From positions 16,961,819 through 17,025,818 of the forward strand of contig NC_084924.1 of the NCBI RefSeq assembly GCF_958298935.1: a stretch of 64,000 nucleotides of DNA. Direction: 5' to 3'. A program made the translations under genes and the position numbers. This DNA comes from Phragmites australis (lineage: Eukaryota > Streptophyta > Magnoliopsida > Poales > Poaceae). The notes below the pieces were generated by a model. The model did no database searches. It was not told the origin of the DNA and was given only the letters and a program-made list of their open reading frames with translations. Position 1 is the first letter of the stretch. Every line of letters begins with the position of its first letter. Below are positions 23,378-34,394 of this stretch, in pieces.

Positions 23378-25212
23378 GATGTAAAAGAAAGGCACAAGAA
23401 TAGAAGATATTATAAACCTCAACGAAAGAATAATGATAATTACAAAACCAAGAAAAGATATTTTCTAAGACGATTAGATAATAAACCTCCATTTTTACAT
23501 AAGAGGAACGTAAGACGTTATAATCCTAGGAAAAATTACGACAAGACATGTAGATGTTTCATATGAAATTTACCTGACCACCTAAGTAGGACTTGCCTTA
23601 ATAAGAATCAGAAAAGATATTCTAGTAAATATGAAGAACAAGAAAGAGTTTTAATAATAGATAGTGTATATGAAAATATATTAGTTTGCGATGATGAAAT
23701 CAAAGATGATGAGTCAATATACTCAATCATAGAAACTGATGAGATTGAAAACAATGAGGCTGACTGCGAGTCAAGTAATGATGAAATAGACTTAATAGAC
23801 GAATTAGCGGGTCTAACAATAGAATTGATGGATCAAGCAAGTTGTGGTCATGATTGGATTAGAGGAAAGGGGGATTACAATATAAAATGTGCTTTTTGTA
23901 TATACTACCCAAGTCAAGAAAATAGAGCTACATGCAGCATATGTTTAAAACAAGCATGCTTTGAATGCTTGAAAGCAAAAAAGCAAAAATGGAGAAAAGA
24001 GCTAGAGCTAGAACCAGATGAAAGGATAATGTCCAGTAGAGTAAAAACATTAGAAAACAGAGTGAATAAATTAGAAGTAGAACTAGAAGAACTTAAATTC
24101 AAAATAGACAATACAGATTTGAAAGAAGATAGGTTCATAGAAAATACTGAATGCCAAGAGCAAACTATAGCGTTAAAAGATAGTAGAGGAGACAAGATAA
24201 TCCAGTTAAAAGATGCTATAACAAACTTTGGAAATAAGTATATCGTTAAGTTACCATTTAAAGAAATATTAGAAATAAGAATTCTAGTAAAGGTAAAACT
24301 AAGACCAAATATTACCTATAAAATATTGGCATTAGTAGACACAGGATGCACAAAAAATATTATTCACGATAAATACTTTGTAAAATGTCCCGAAATAGTA
24401 CATACGATAGATGCTAATCAAGCAGAGACATCCACTGATATGTCAGGAATAAAGAAGATCCATAACCAGTTAGCATACAATATTGAGGTATTAATAAATG
24501 GCACGAAATACATAATAGATGAAATTACAATATGAGACCTATCTATGATAAACGACGATATGATAATTGGATTAAGGTTTTTACAACATTCTTTACAAAC
24601 CACAATCATACATGAACAAGGTATCACATTTATCCCACACCAAGACAATCTCCCATATATCTCAGAAGTGCGAAAGCGTGGTGGAACGCAACACCAAAAA
24701 ATTATCAATCTTGATCTTGAAAATGAAAATCTTGAAGATAGTAATATAGAAGAAAACGAGCATGATACAATCTTAGAAGAATATTACATAACAAATTTTT
24801 GTGTAGAATGCATAGGATTACAATCTTTTGCGCCAAACTGGTACAGAGACATAAAATCTAAAAAGGATATAGAGAAGATTGTACAAAGATTGGAAGATAT
24901 CCAAATAATTGGAGAAATACCAATGAAATATTGGGATAAGAACTCTATTGTATGTAAAATTAACATAACAAACCCGGATTATATAATCAAAACATGCCCT
25001 ATAGAAGCCACTCTGAAAGATATAGAAGAATTTAAAATGCATGTTGAGGAGTTATTGAAACTAGGGGTAATAGGAGAAAGTAGAAGTCCACACAGATCAG
25101 CGGCTTTTATAGTAAGAAATCATTCTGAAATAGTAAGGGGAAAATCGCGGATGGTAATAAATTACAAAAGGCTAAATGATAATACTGTGGATGATGCATA
25201 TAATATTCCAAA
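23378..25212 (+). pseudogene. Viral capsid C-terminus, Cys motifs, protease and RT start (plus copy 2)
   Basis: Collinear viral segment. 23378-23560 encodes a Lys/Arg-rich capsid tail. A CCHC knuckle follows (CRCFI-stop-NLPDHLSRTC) in which the third Cys codon is TGA (23564-23566). An acidic stretch comes next, then at about 23895-23980 a cluster CX2CX11CX2CX4CX2C (CAFC...CSICLKQACFEC), a motif reported in badnaviruses and tungrovirus. A coiled-coil-like charged region and the aspartic protease (ALVDTGCTKNII, about 24330) follow. At 24533 TGA replaces the CGA (Arg) of both sister copies, a C-to-T change. RT sequence continues to AYNIP at 25210, where leader-derived filler takes over. The protein could not be made intact. 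Confidence 0.88.
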
Positions 25213-25309
25213 TAGGATCTTTGCAGGTTGGCGAGACCAACAAATCAGCCGGTTGCACAATAGTTGTAAAAATCCTACTCGGTACTCACCATTCGAATAG
25301 TAACAATAA
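25213..25309 (-). other. Filler: short leader fragments at a rearrangement junction
   Basis: 25215-25295 matches the left leader copy at 19864-19944 (AGGATCTTTGCAGGTTGGCG ...) with one or two differences. 25295-25309 (GAATAGTAACAATAA) matches 19790-19804. Two non-adjacent leader pieces are thus stitched between two RT segments, as in end-joining repair with filler DNA. Confidence 0.82.
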
Positions 25310-25713
25310 CTAGAGGCATAACAAGCCATTCAAAATGTCCTTGAGGACATGTGAATGCTGTCCATTCTATAGATTCTTCTGCCATCTTGACTTGCCAGAA
25401 TCCGGCTTTTAAATCAAACTTTGAAAAGTATCTGCTACCTTGAATCCTATTAATCCATTCTTGTTTATTTGGAATATTATATGCATCATCCACAGTATTA
25501 TCATTTAGCCTTTTGTAATTTATTACCATCCGCGATTTTCCCCTTACTATTTCAGAATGATTTCTTACTATAAAAGCCGCTGATCTGTGTGGACTTCTAC
25601 TTTCCCTTATTGCCCCTAGTTTCAATAACTCCTCAACATGCATTTTAAATTCTTCTATATCTTTCGGAGTGGCTTCTATAGGGCATGTTTTGATTATATA
25701 ATCCGAGTTTATT
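25310..25713 (-). pseudogene. Inverted fragment of viral RT (copy 2, longer)
   Basis: The minus strand covers the RT start through KFDLKAGFWQVKMAEESIEW and CPQGHFEWLVMPL. It carries a Trp codon where the plus copy at 26485 has TAG. Its first part duplicates 22501-22747 at an offset of 2970 bp. Open throughout, but truncated at both ends. Confidence 0.88.
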
Positions 25714-27489
25714 ATGTTAGATGAAATTACAATACGAGACCTATCTATGATAAACGACGATATGATAATTGGATTAAGGTTTTTACAACATTTTTTACAA
25801 ACCACAATCATACATGAACAAGGTATCACATTTATCCCACACCAAGACAATCTCCCATATATCTCAGAAGTGCGAAAGCGTGGTGGAACGCAACACCAAA
25901 AAATTATCAATCTTGATCTTGAAAATGAAAATCTTGAAGATAGTAATATAGAAGAAAACGAGCCTGATACAATCTTAGAAGAATATTATATAACAAATTT
26001 TTGTGTAGAATGCATAGGATTACAATCTTTTGCGCCAAACTGGTACAAAGACATAAAATCTAAAAAGGATATAGAGAAGATTGTACAAAGATTGGAAGAT
26101 ATCCAAATAATTGGAGAAATACCAATGAAATATTGGGATGACAACTCTATTGTATGTAAAATTAACATAATAAACCCGGATTATATAATCAAAACATGCC
26201 CTATAGAAGCCACTCCGAAAGATATAGAAGAATTTAAAATGCATGTTGAGGAGGTATTGAAACTAGGGGCAATAAGGGAAAGTAGAAGTCCACACAGATC
26301 AGCGGCTTTTATAGTAAGAAATTATTCTGAAATAGTAAGGGGAAAATCGCGGATGGTAATAAATTACAAAAGGCTAAATGATAATACTGTGGATGATGCA
26401 TATAATATTCCAAATAAACAAGAATGGATTAATAGGATTCAAGGTAGCAGATACTTTTCAAAGTTTGATTTAAAAGCCGGATTCTAGCAAGTCAAGATGG
26501 TAGAAGAATCTATAGAATGGACAGCATTCACATGTCCTCAAGGACATTTTGAATGGCTTGTTATGCCTCTAGGCTTAAAAAATGCTCCTGCATTATTTCA
26601 GAGAAAAATGCAAAATATTTTTAATGAAAATCAAGAGTTTATATTAGTCTATATAGATGATCTGTTAATATTCTCAAAAACTTATAAGGAACATATTGCT
26701 CATCTTGAAATATTTTTTAGAAAGGTTGAACAAAACAGATTAATATTATCTAAAAAGAAAATGAAAATTTGTAAAGAAAAAATAAATTTCCTTGGACATG
26801 AGATAGGAGAAGGTAAAATATATTTACAAGAACATATTGCAAAGAAAATCTTACAATTCCCTGACCTCATGAATGAAAGAAAGCTTCTACAACAATTCTT
26901 AGGGATTGTAAACTATGCAAGAAACTATATAGATAATCTCGCTAAGCTTGCTGGGCCACTATATGCGAAGTTAAGAAAGAATGGTCAAAAATATTTTAAT
27001 TCCGAAGATATAAAATTAGTAAAATTGATAAAGGAAAAGGTTAAGGACTTAAAACCATTAGAATTACCTTTAGATGATAATTATTTTATTATTAAAACTG
27101 ATGCCTCTAAAGAAGGATGGGGTGCTATATTAAAACAAAAACCTAATAAATATTCACCAAAAACAGAAGAAAAAATATGCAGGTATGCTTCAAGAAGTTA
27201 TAAGCTAAAGACTGTAAACAATACTGATAGAGAAATATTAGCAATAATATATACAATAAATTCTTTCCGTTTATATTTAGGATTTAGAGAATTTACAGTT
27301 AGAACAGACTGTGAAGCAATATGTAGATATTATAATCAAATCAATAGTAAGAAGAGTTCTATTAGAAGATGGGTTTTGTTTGAAGATATTATTACTGGAA
27401 ATGGCTATAAAGTTATTTTTGAGCATATAAAAAGAAAGGATTATAAGTTGCCTGACCTATTTTCTCGATCATCTATTTTGCAGGTATGA
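25714..27489 (+). pseudogene. Viral protease end, reverse transcriptase and RNase H (plus copy 3)
   Basis: The longest collinear polymerase segment. RT motifs: SRMVINYKRLND, YFSKFDLKAGF, GLKNAPALFQRKM, and the catalytic YIDDLLIF at about 26650. RNase H: IIKTDASKEGWGAIL, NNTDREILAIIYTI, VRTDCEAI, and LPDLFSR near the end. A TAG at 26485-26487 splits the frame in a conserved Trp position (TGG to TAG); from 26488 the frame is open for 334 codons to TGA at 27487. The enzyme would copy pregenomic RNA into DNA in the cytoplasm. Because the protease core is missing, this copy cannot be a full polyprotein in any case. The stop overlaps the next ORF's start as ATGA. Confidence 0.9.
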
Positions 27490-28307
27490 AGAGATCCATG
27501 AATTTTAGCGGGTTTGAATCTTTCAGTTTTGGAGCTGAAAATAAGCTTAGAATATTTCCGCCAAATTCATATAAATTTAAGCCCAAGGATCATATAATCC
27601 TAGATGAAGTCCAAGAATGCATACTAGATAATTTCTGGTATCAATATAATAATAAACGAGAAGAGAAGGGATATATGCTTTCAATATTAAACAGTCTTTC
27701 TGAATATTTTCATATGATAAATGAATTACTGCCTACATCAGAGAATCTCGAGGTAATAGAACAGAAGCCAATATATGTGGTATATGATGGCAAGGTACCG
27801 GGAATATATATATCATTTGAAGAAATATTAACTCAAAAAATTGAAACAAAATTGACAGGAGGAATGTCATGGAAAAAATATGCAAATATTGATGAAGCTT
27901 TAAATCAAGCTCGAAAGATTTTGGGAGTAAATTATTATATAGAACCAGCTGCAAAGGATTATATTCAGAAATTTAAAAAAGCAAAGAATAAAAAAATGAC
28001 AACAGCAGCACCTTGTAAAATTATAAAAGAAGAAGGATCTTCAAAAAAGCCTACATATAAAGAATGTTTGTTGAAAGATGTAGATCCTTTGGATGTGTCA
28101 TATATAGATTGGAAACTTGAAGAAAAATTTGAATCAATATCACCACAATGGAAGATAGAAATAAAAGAAGAAATTCTAAAAGAATTAAGAAAGGAGATGA
28201 ATGATAAATTCGAAAAAATGAAGAAAGCATATGATGAAAGATTTGAAATTCCACTCTCGGATGAAGATATAATGGATATTGCCGGACATGGGCAAAATCC
28301 AAAATAA
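27486..28307 (+). CDS. Viral ORF4-like protein with viroplasmin-like segment
   Basis: Intact 273-codon ORF. Its ATG overlaps the RNase H stop (ATGA), the arrangement of ORF3/ORF4 in rice tungro bacilliform virus. A pyrimidine-rich tract ending TTTTGCAG lies just upstream, so a spliced mRNA, as used for tungrovirus ORF4, is plausible. Residues 96-152 (YVVYDGKVPGIYISFEE ... YANIDEALNQARK) resemble the viroplasmin fold found in caulimovirus translational transactivators and some RNase H N-termini. The C-terminus (205-250) is charged and probably coiled-coil. Tungrovirus P4 function is unknown; the published virus protein is longer (about 46 kDa). It is the only full-length viral ORF in the insertion. 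Whether it is transcribed in the plant is unknown. Confidence 0.75.
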   Translation: MKRSMNFSGFESFSFGAENKLRIFPPNSYKFKPKDHIILDEVQECILDNFWYQYNNKREEKGYMLSILNSLSEYFHMINELLPTSENLEVIEQKPIYVVYDGKVPGIYISFEEILTQKIETKLTGGMSWKKYANIDEALNQARKILGVNYYIEPAAKDYIQKFKKAKNKKMTTAAPCKIIKEEGSSKKPTYKECLLKDVDPLDVSYIDWKLEEKFESISPQWKIEIKEEILKELRKEMNDKFEKMKKAYDERFEIPLSDEDIMDIAGHGQNPK

Positions 28308-28482
28308 AAAGTATGTGTATAAATGTATTGATAAGTAATATCAATAATTGAGGCGTAGAAGACCCATGCATACAATACAGAAGACGTTATACTTGAAGAC
28401 ACCAATAATCGAAGGCATTCAGATGAAGACGAAGACACCAATAAGTGAAGGCACTCAAGCAGAAGCAAATGAAAGACATTTT

Positions 28483-28647
28483 CACGTGGGTTCACGTGGA
28501 AACAAACGAAAGACACCTTCACGTGGGTTCACATGGTTTTCACGCTCTGGCAGACGACAGACGAATAAATTCCAGGGCTATGTGATTCCTGGCTATGATC
28601 TAGGCAAATTTAAATAAGGAGGAAAGAGCCCTCTTGTAGCTATAAAA
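28483..28647 (+). promoter_or_regulatory. Viral pregenomic RNA promoter
   Basis: TATAAAA at 28641-28647 is preceded at 28483, 28493 and 28520 by three CACGTG (G-box/ACGT-core) hexamers within TTCACGTGGGTTCAC-type repeats, 120-160 bp upstream. Plant bZIP and bHLH factors bind such boxes. Transcription would start near 28672 and run into the leader. The left end of the insertion lacks this promoter because the junction falls just downstream of the TATA box. Promoter identity is inferred from position and motifs. Confidence 0.65.
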
Positions 28648-28778
28648 GGCAGCTTCAAGGACCAAACACAACCACCAGCCTTCAAGCATCCTCCAGAGCA
28701 GAGCGAGAGCATCCATAGCACTCTCTCATTTCTAGTAATAGTGCACTTGTAAAATAGGCTATATTGAAGAAGGAAGTT

Positions 28779-28796
28779 ATGCTACTACCTCTGTAA
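28779..28796 (+). other. Leader short ORF (five codons)
   Basis: ATG CTA CTA CCT CTG TAA lies about 105 nt below the predicted transcription start. In caulimovirids a short first ORF ending a few nucleotides before a stable stem is what allows ribosome shunting. I cannot fold the leader here, so the role is inference. Confidence 0.4.
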
Positions 28797-29586
28797 GGTA
28801 ATCCTCCGTTTGTAAGTAAGTTTTTGGGGTTCCCGAAAGGGAAAACCATTTGTAAGCTATGCTTATGGAAATGAAGTAGTGTTATCTTTGAAAATCCCTT
28901 GGTCTTCTAGTTTGTCTATATGAGATGAGTTTTTATGCTATGTACCCTATAGGAGAAACCTCTTCGATAGTTCTCAGGTAATCCCTGCATCTGGCATAGC
29001 CATAATAGGGGAAGGAGAACTCTGTGTTTGTAGAGAAGTGTTCCCTTCGGGTGGAACTACCTGGGGTGATGATATAAACTTATCACATATATACATGACT
29101 AGGATATCCAGGGAAAGCTTTGCTACTTCTGAAATAAGCTAGCAATAAGAATGGTGAGTACCGAGTAGGATTTTTACAACTATTGTGCAACCGACTGATT
29201 TGTTGGTCTCGCCAACCTGCAAAGATCCTGATTAGCAGCGCTAAATACCACTGAATCAAAAGAGGTCACTTTCAATTTTGAATTTTCTATTATTGTTACT
29301 ACTCGAAATAGTGTGTTAATAATAACTAATCAACTCTTTACTGTTCACACGGTGTGCAAACAGTACTAAATAGTACTAAATAGTATCTAAATAGTACCTC
29401 TTGAATAAAGAATTGCACACGTAATAGTATCTGAATAGTTTTTTTAAGGACGAATTATTTCTATATCCTTACACCGTTTTGCGCTTAAGATAAATATTGC
29501 GTGTCATTATCCTATTGGTGAATAGTAACTCGAATTTGAATAGTAAAATACAATTTTTTTTATTTTTTTAAGCTATCGTAAAATAT

Positions 29587-29720
<134 letters not shown>

Positions 29721-29845
29721 CAGTAGCACAATTCTTCAAATTTGTACCGGGTCTCACATGCAGGTCCTACTATCTAGACATGGACATGCATGAGGGTTAC
29801 CAAAGATTCGTGCAAAATCTTAGGAACCTAAATGAGAGTGGTCAC

Positions 29846-30528
29846 TGTTGGAATATAAGGTACTTTTAGTTTAATTTAATCTATAAATAATTTATAAGTG
29901 TAAATGGATAAACCAATATATTCATATTATCAGAGTATAATATAGATATAATTTAAACGCGTGTTTGAAAGTACTACATATGACTAGATCTATTTGTTGG
30001 TTCCGAAGTTACCAAACTAGAGGAAGCCTTCGACCCAGGGAGAGAAAGAGCCTAACGCGGCGAGATGCAACACGTGTTTATAGGGAGATGAGTAAACTAA
30101 TTGTTTTCTGTCATATCAGTTACAGTGTCAACCTATTTATAGTCCGTACTCAACCACTTTGTGCCATAATTTACAACGTTACCTCTCTAACTGCCACATT
30201 CTCGGCATATTCGGGGGTATTTTGGTATCATTGAGTACATTTACACATTTACAATTATACCATAGACCGCTACACGAGCCCTCAAGGCACCTTCGACCAG
30301 TCTCAACGGTGCGTCCCGAGTCACCCTTCGGTCTCTGCCTGAGGTCCCGCCTGAGGCTTCGCCTACACTGATACTTGGCACCGCGGGTCGACCTTCGGTC
30401 TCCATGCGAAGGCCAGCCAAAGGCTTCGCCCGTGCTCCCTGAAACACAACTCTATTATTCATCATTGAACAACTACTAGTGGACTTCGCCTTAAGATCCG
30501 AAGGGGTGCGTAAGATCATTCCCCAACA
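29846..30528 (-). repeat. 3' LTR of a minus-oriented Tat-like element
   Basis: Bounded by TGTTGGAATATAAGG at the left and CCCCAACA at the right (TG...CA). On the minus strand it starts TGTTGGGGAATG and is preceded by GTAGGGGGCTAC, the purine-rich polypurine-tract context common in grass Gypsy elements. It has a minus-strand TATA (CTATAAATAGG, about 30132-30142) and is rich in CTTCGG/GAAGGC words. The last 145 bp in the sense of transcription resemble the corresponding end of the Copia LTR at 39575. Confidence 0.65.
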
Positions 30529-30970
30529 GTAGCCCCCTACAGGTAAGGTTCATCTTCGATGGGCCAAACCTGTGAATCAAATAATATAGCTGAACGTCGT
30601 CCCCTTCGGCTCGTTGAAGACCTCTCGGGGGCTCATTTTACCTTTTAGCAGATAGCCGCCGCATGCTCATCATCCTTTTTATTTTTTATTATTATTTTAA
30701 CTAATTTTATATATGTGAGGATATGACCATTATGCCCCCAAACAACGATCAGGGCTCGATGACGCTAGGTGTCTTCTTCTCAAGCCGAATCATCTTTTAC
30801 GGCAATGGTTCAATTTCCAACGTGTCTCGTTTCAACTGTCGTTAACACTCCTTTCACCGCTATAAAAGTGCTCCACCAGTCGCTTCAATTTTCACCGCTT
30901 GAATCTGCCAAAGCTGCAGCTCCCGTACGAATACCCTCTTAGTCACACTTCTTTCCGAAGCCCAGTGAGG
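30529..30970. other. Non-coding segment between LTR and antisense ORF
   Basis: Contains the polypurine-tract-like sequence next to the LTR and CTTCGG-rich text. No coding sequence is seen. Confidence 0.5.
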
Positions 30971-33690
30971 ATGGCTCCGAGAGGCCAGACAAGTCGCCTG
31001 AAGACCTATTGGATTGGAAAATCCAAGGTTGATGAAGAAGTTCTCGTTGAACTAGTGAAGAGGGGTTTGATAAGTGATATTTTGAAGGTTAGGCTCCCGA
31101 AGGGCCAAGAGACTCCAGTGACGAAGCCATTGTCTTCGTCGACTACTTCAGAGTAGGGTTCGCTTTCCTTGCGATGAGATGGTGCCCAAGGTTCTGAAGC
31201 CTTTTGAAATCTACATCAGCTGACGCCGAACGCCATCATTCAGCTCGGTCTTTTCGCTTGGGCGGCGCATTCTGAAGGAATGAAAGCATCGGCCAGGGCC
31301 TTAACCCCAACCCACTGGATCCATCATCAACCGAAGCCAGTTTTTGCATGTAACGTGCAAAGAGAAGCCCACTATGGCTGTCTAAACTTCACTTATCGCG
31401 TCGGCCTAGCCACGCCAGTCGTGGCATACAAAAACAAATGGTCGAAGGATTGGACGCAGTGGTGGTTCTACCACAAGTTGGACTGAGAGAAGTTTATCGT
31501 GTCCAAGTGCGAAGAGATGAAGGGGAACCGCAGCCCCAATGTTCAGCTGAAGGCGTCTCAGAACACGGCATTTGAGGCCTTTACTAGGTGTGTGAAGCAT
31601 CTGACCATGCGCGATCTCGTTGAAGAGTATATGGCGTCCGGGGTGTTGCCCCTTAGCCAGGGCTAGACCATCGCAAAATTTGGTGACAAGGGCCCGGAGG
31701 GACTCTGCCGTCCCCAGCTGGACTTCTGAGGCTTCACAGGTATTCTCTTTTATCATGTTCTTAAATGCACTTGGGTTCTATTATTTCCTTACATTGTTTA
31801 CTTTGTGGCAGACTTGACGGATGTCGAAGTGGAGACTAAGGCCATGCTTCTTCTTGTGAAATTTACTCTGGGCGAAGCCCAACTCTGCGCTGACCAGGGC
31901 TTGGTCAACGACTTAATTGGATTTTCGAGTCATGAGGCCTTGCCTATAAAGACATGCCGAAGGTAACTATGCTCTCTTCAGGTCAAGGCGAAGGAGAAGG
32001 CTCCCCAAACACCAAGGCCGACGGAGAGTCTGCTGGTGGTAGCCAAAAGAAGCAGAAAATGGCCAACCCTTCGCCGCAAGAAGGTAAAAAGAAGAAGGCG
32101 CTTGCCCTGAAGAAAATACCTCATGAAATGGCCCTTGACATCTTGGGTGAGGAAATGACCCCCGAAGGCTCAATGGCCATTCGAGTGTGCCCCTTCGACA
32201 GGAGCCTATGAAGAGCATGCAGGATCCTCCCTCCTTGCTGAAGCCTCCCTTTTCTACGAGCGTGGACCTTGCCATGCTAATTCTTAGCGACAAGGAGGAT
32301 GAACTTTTTGATCCGCGAGCTACCACCAAGATAGTGGGGGTAAGGGAAGCTGAGGAGGCCGAAGGTGTAAAAATTGCCGAAGAAGCTGGAGCTGAATCAA
32401 CCTTTTCCTCTTCATCTTTGAGCTCTTCGTCTAAGGACAGTTCCTCCGGAGGACACAGGGCCACATAGACCGAAGAGGAAAATACCTCGCCGCCCCTACC
32501 ACACCGTGGCGGAACATGGCTTATGAGTCACAATGGCTTACTCAATGCGAAGGCTATTTGAGCCAAGCTCGGGAGAAGTCAATGACTCAAAGAAGATGTT
32601 TGACAGCTTCGTTCTCCCTGAGCTTAAGATTTCTCTAGAGTGAAAGCCCGCTGTCGAGCTCATCGATGCCTCCGACGTGGTAATTGCAAAGGTATTGTAT
32701 TTCGCATCACGACTTCAGCTTCTCTTTGCTTATTTGTTCTGACACCTATGAGCTATTACAAGCTATGCTCATTTCGCGCGCGTAGCGCAAGCAAGCAGAG
32801 CATTCTGAGGCCCGCGCAAAGAATGTGGAGGCACAAATGGCCTTGTTTCAAGCCCGTGCGGAGAAGGCTGAGGCTCAAAAAAGGGAGTTCGTGCGACGAG
32901 CGAGGGAGGCTGATCTGCGCTTGCAGCAGCTTGAAAAAGAAGTGAGCTCCCTTCGCTCAGGAAAACAGAGCACAGAAGAAGAGATCACCTATCTTCGCTA
33001 GAATCTAATGGCGTCCGAAGCTCAAGTTTCAGAGCTGCAAGCCCTCTGCATCGCAGAAAAAGCTAAAGCGCAGCGGCTACACGAAGAGCTATGAGGCGAA
33101 GGTGCTATCCAATGACGCCCTCACTGTGCTAGGAGAACTGGAGTCGAAGACCGTTGCAGCCTGCGAAGCAATTAGCAATACCTTCGATGGAACCGGTGCT
33201 TCGGCCACGCCTCCAACGCTTGACCTTGTCAGGCTGGGTGGACTTATTAGATGGATCTGCAAAACTAGCAGTAGCCTTTTGCCTGCGACCTAGCTGTACG
33301 ATGACTTTTGCGCCATGGTCTTAGCCAGGAGTTTAGTCCAGTCAATTAAGATGATTGGCTGCGACCATCATGCTGCACTCCAAAAAACAACCTTCTGTTA
33401 TCCTTCGTATATGTCAATTTCGGCTATGTAGAGAGCATTGTAAGCCACTATGTGATCATTCACCACCAACTACTGGTGTAAGCATGGCCGTGAGCTCACC
33501 CTCCGGGAGGCGGAAATCAACCGCCAATGAGTACGTTTTTTGGGCTCTGCTTTCGAGATTTTGCCACCTGCGTATTCATGGACGCTTTGTTCTGCAGGCA
33601 AAGTCGAAGGATGATCCTACCGCCAAAGCAATGACCAAGGCGGTCGAAGAGAAAGAGAAGGTGTGAAGAATGCATGAAGCGTTGTTTTTG
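30971..33690 (+). pseudogene. Antisense ORF of a Tat-like Gypsy element (Transposase_28-type)
   Basis: A chain of plus-strand fragments opens with MAPRGQTSRLKTYWIGKSKV. It continues through a LTPNAIIQLGLFAWAAHSEG segment (31215-31290) followed by HYGCLNFTYRVG, matching the conserved block of the plant family misnamed putative gypsy-type transposon (Pfam PF04195). Charged sequence, a Glu/Ala/Arg-rich coiled coil near 32790-33100 and a C-terminal GELESKTVAACEAISNTFDG follow. Stops and frameshifts occur about every 200-300 bp, including TGA at 31486 and TAG at 31146. In Tat-lineage elements such ORFs lie antisense between pol and the 3' LTR, which fits the minus orientation of the LTR at its left. 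Function in the family is unknown. Confidence 0.6.
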
Positions 33691-34390
33691 GGTTTTGAAC
33701 GTTTGGTTACCAATCAAAACATATTGTAATATATACGCTTTTATTTATTGTCAATTGTTTTGATTGCCTTCGCTCCCTGCGCCGGTCCTTGCTTCGGACA
33801 CTACGCTGGTAGTCGAAGATGCTGTTCCCATCACTGTGATGTGGGACAATTTTTTATGTCTTGGTCTTGCTGGGACTCCTTCCACCGTCGTCACCCAGCT
33901 ATTGATTTTGGGAGGTAGAGAGCGAAGCACGGGTCCTATGACGTAAGAATGCAAACTCCAAAGCATTCTGAAAGTCGTTTAGCCCATCGGTTTTAGAAAC
34001 CCAAACGGCTAAGTGCGAGTCCCGCAGGATTGCGCGTGGAGACTTTGAGCCTCCGCATATGTTCGTCGATCCAAAGCCTGAGCCGGAAGACGATAATCAT
34101 GAATCTCTACCCCGTTAGTTTCAATTTTTCTACCTCCAAGGGCCTTCACAAATAGTGCGGCATGGTGAAGGCATGAGCGCCTTAGCTACATCTTAGTCTA
34201 CCATGCCATCTAATTATATCGGATCACCCTTGGATCCAACGATGCCTTATCATGCCAGCCAAGGCATAGCCTTTCAATTTGGCTGTAGTTATTGGTATAA
34301 AGATTTTGTAGATCCTAGCATTGATGAATTTGCTGAATAAAGTTGTTATCGATGGTCTTTCATCGTTTTGGACCTTCGGCTGTATCGCGT
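33691..34390. other. Non-coding internal DNA of the Tat-like element
   Basis: CTTCGG-rich with short broken frames; nothing recognisable. Confidence 0.45.
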
Positions 34391-34394
34391 TCAA

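Noticed and set aside
25714..27489. Reading the RT-RNase H segment as a Ty3/Gypsy retrotransposon
   Set aside because: No integrase or LTR, and it is linked to a movement protein, the badna-type Cys cluster and ORF4 by ATGA overlap.
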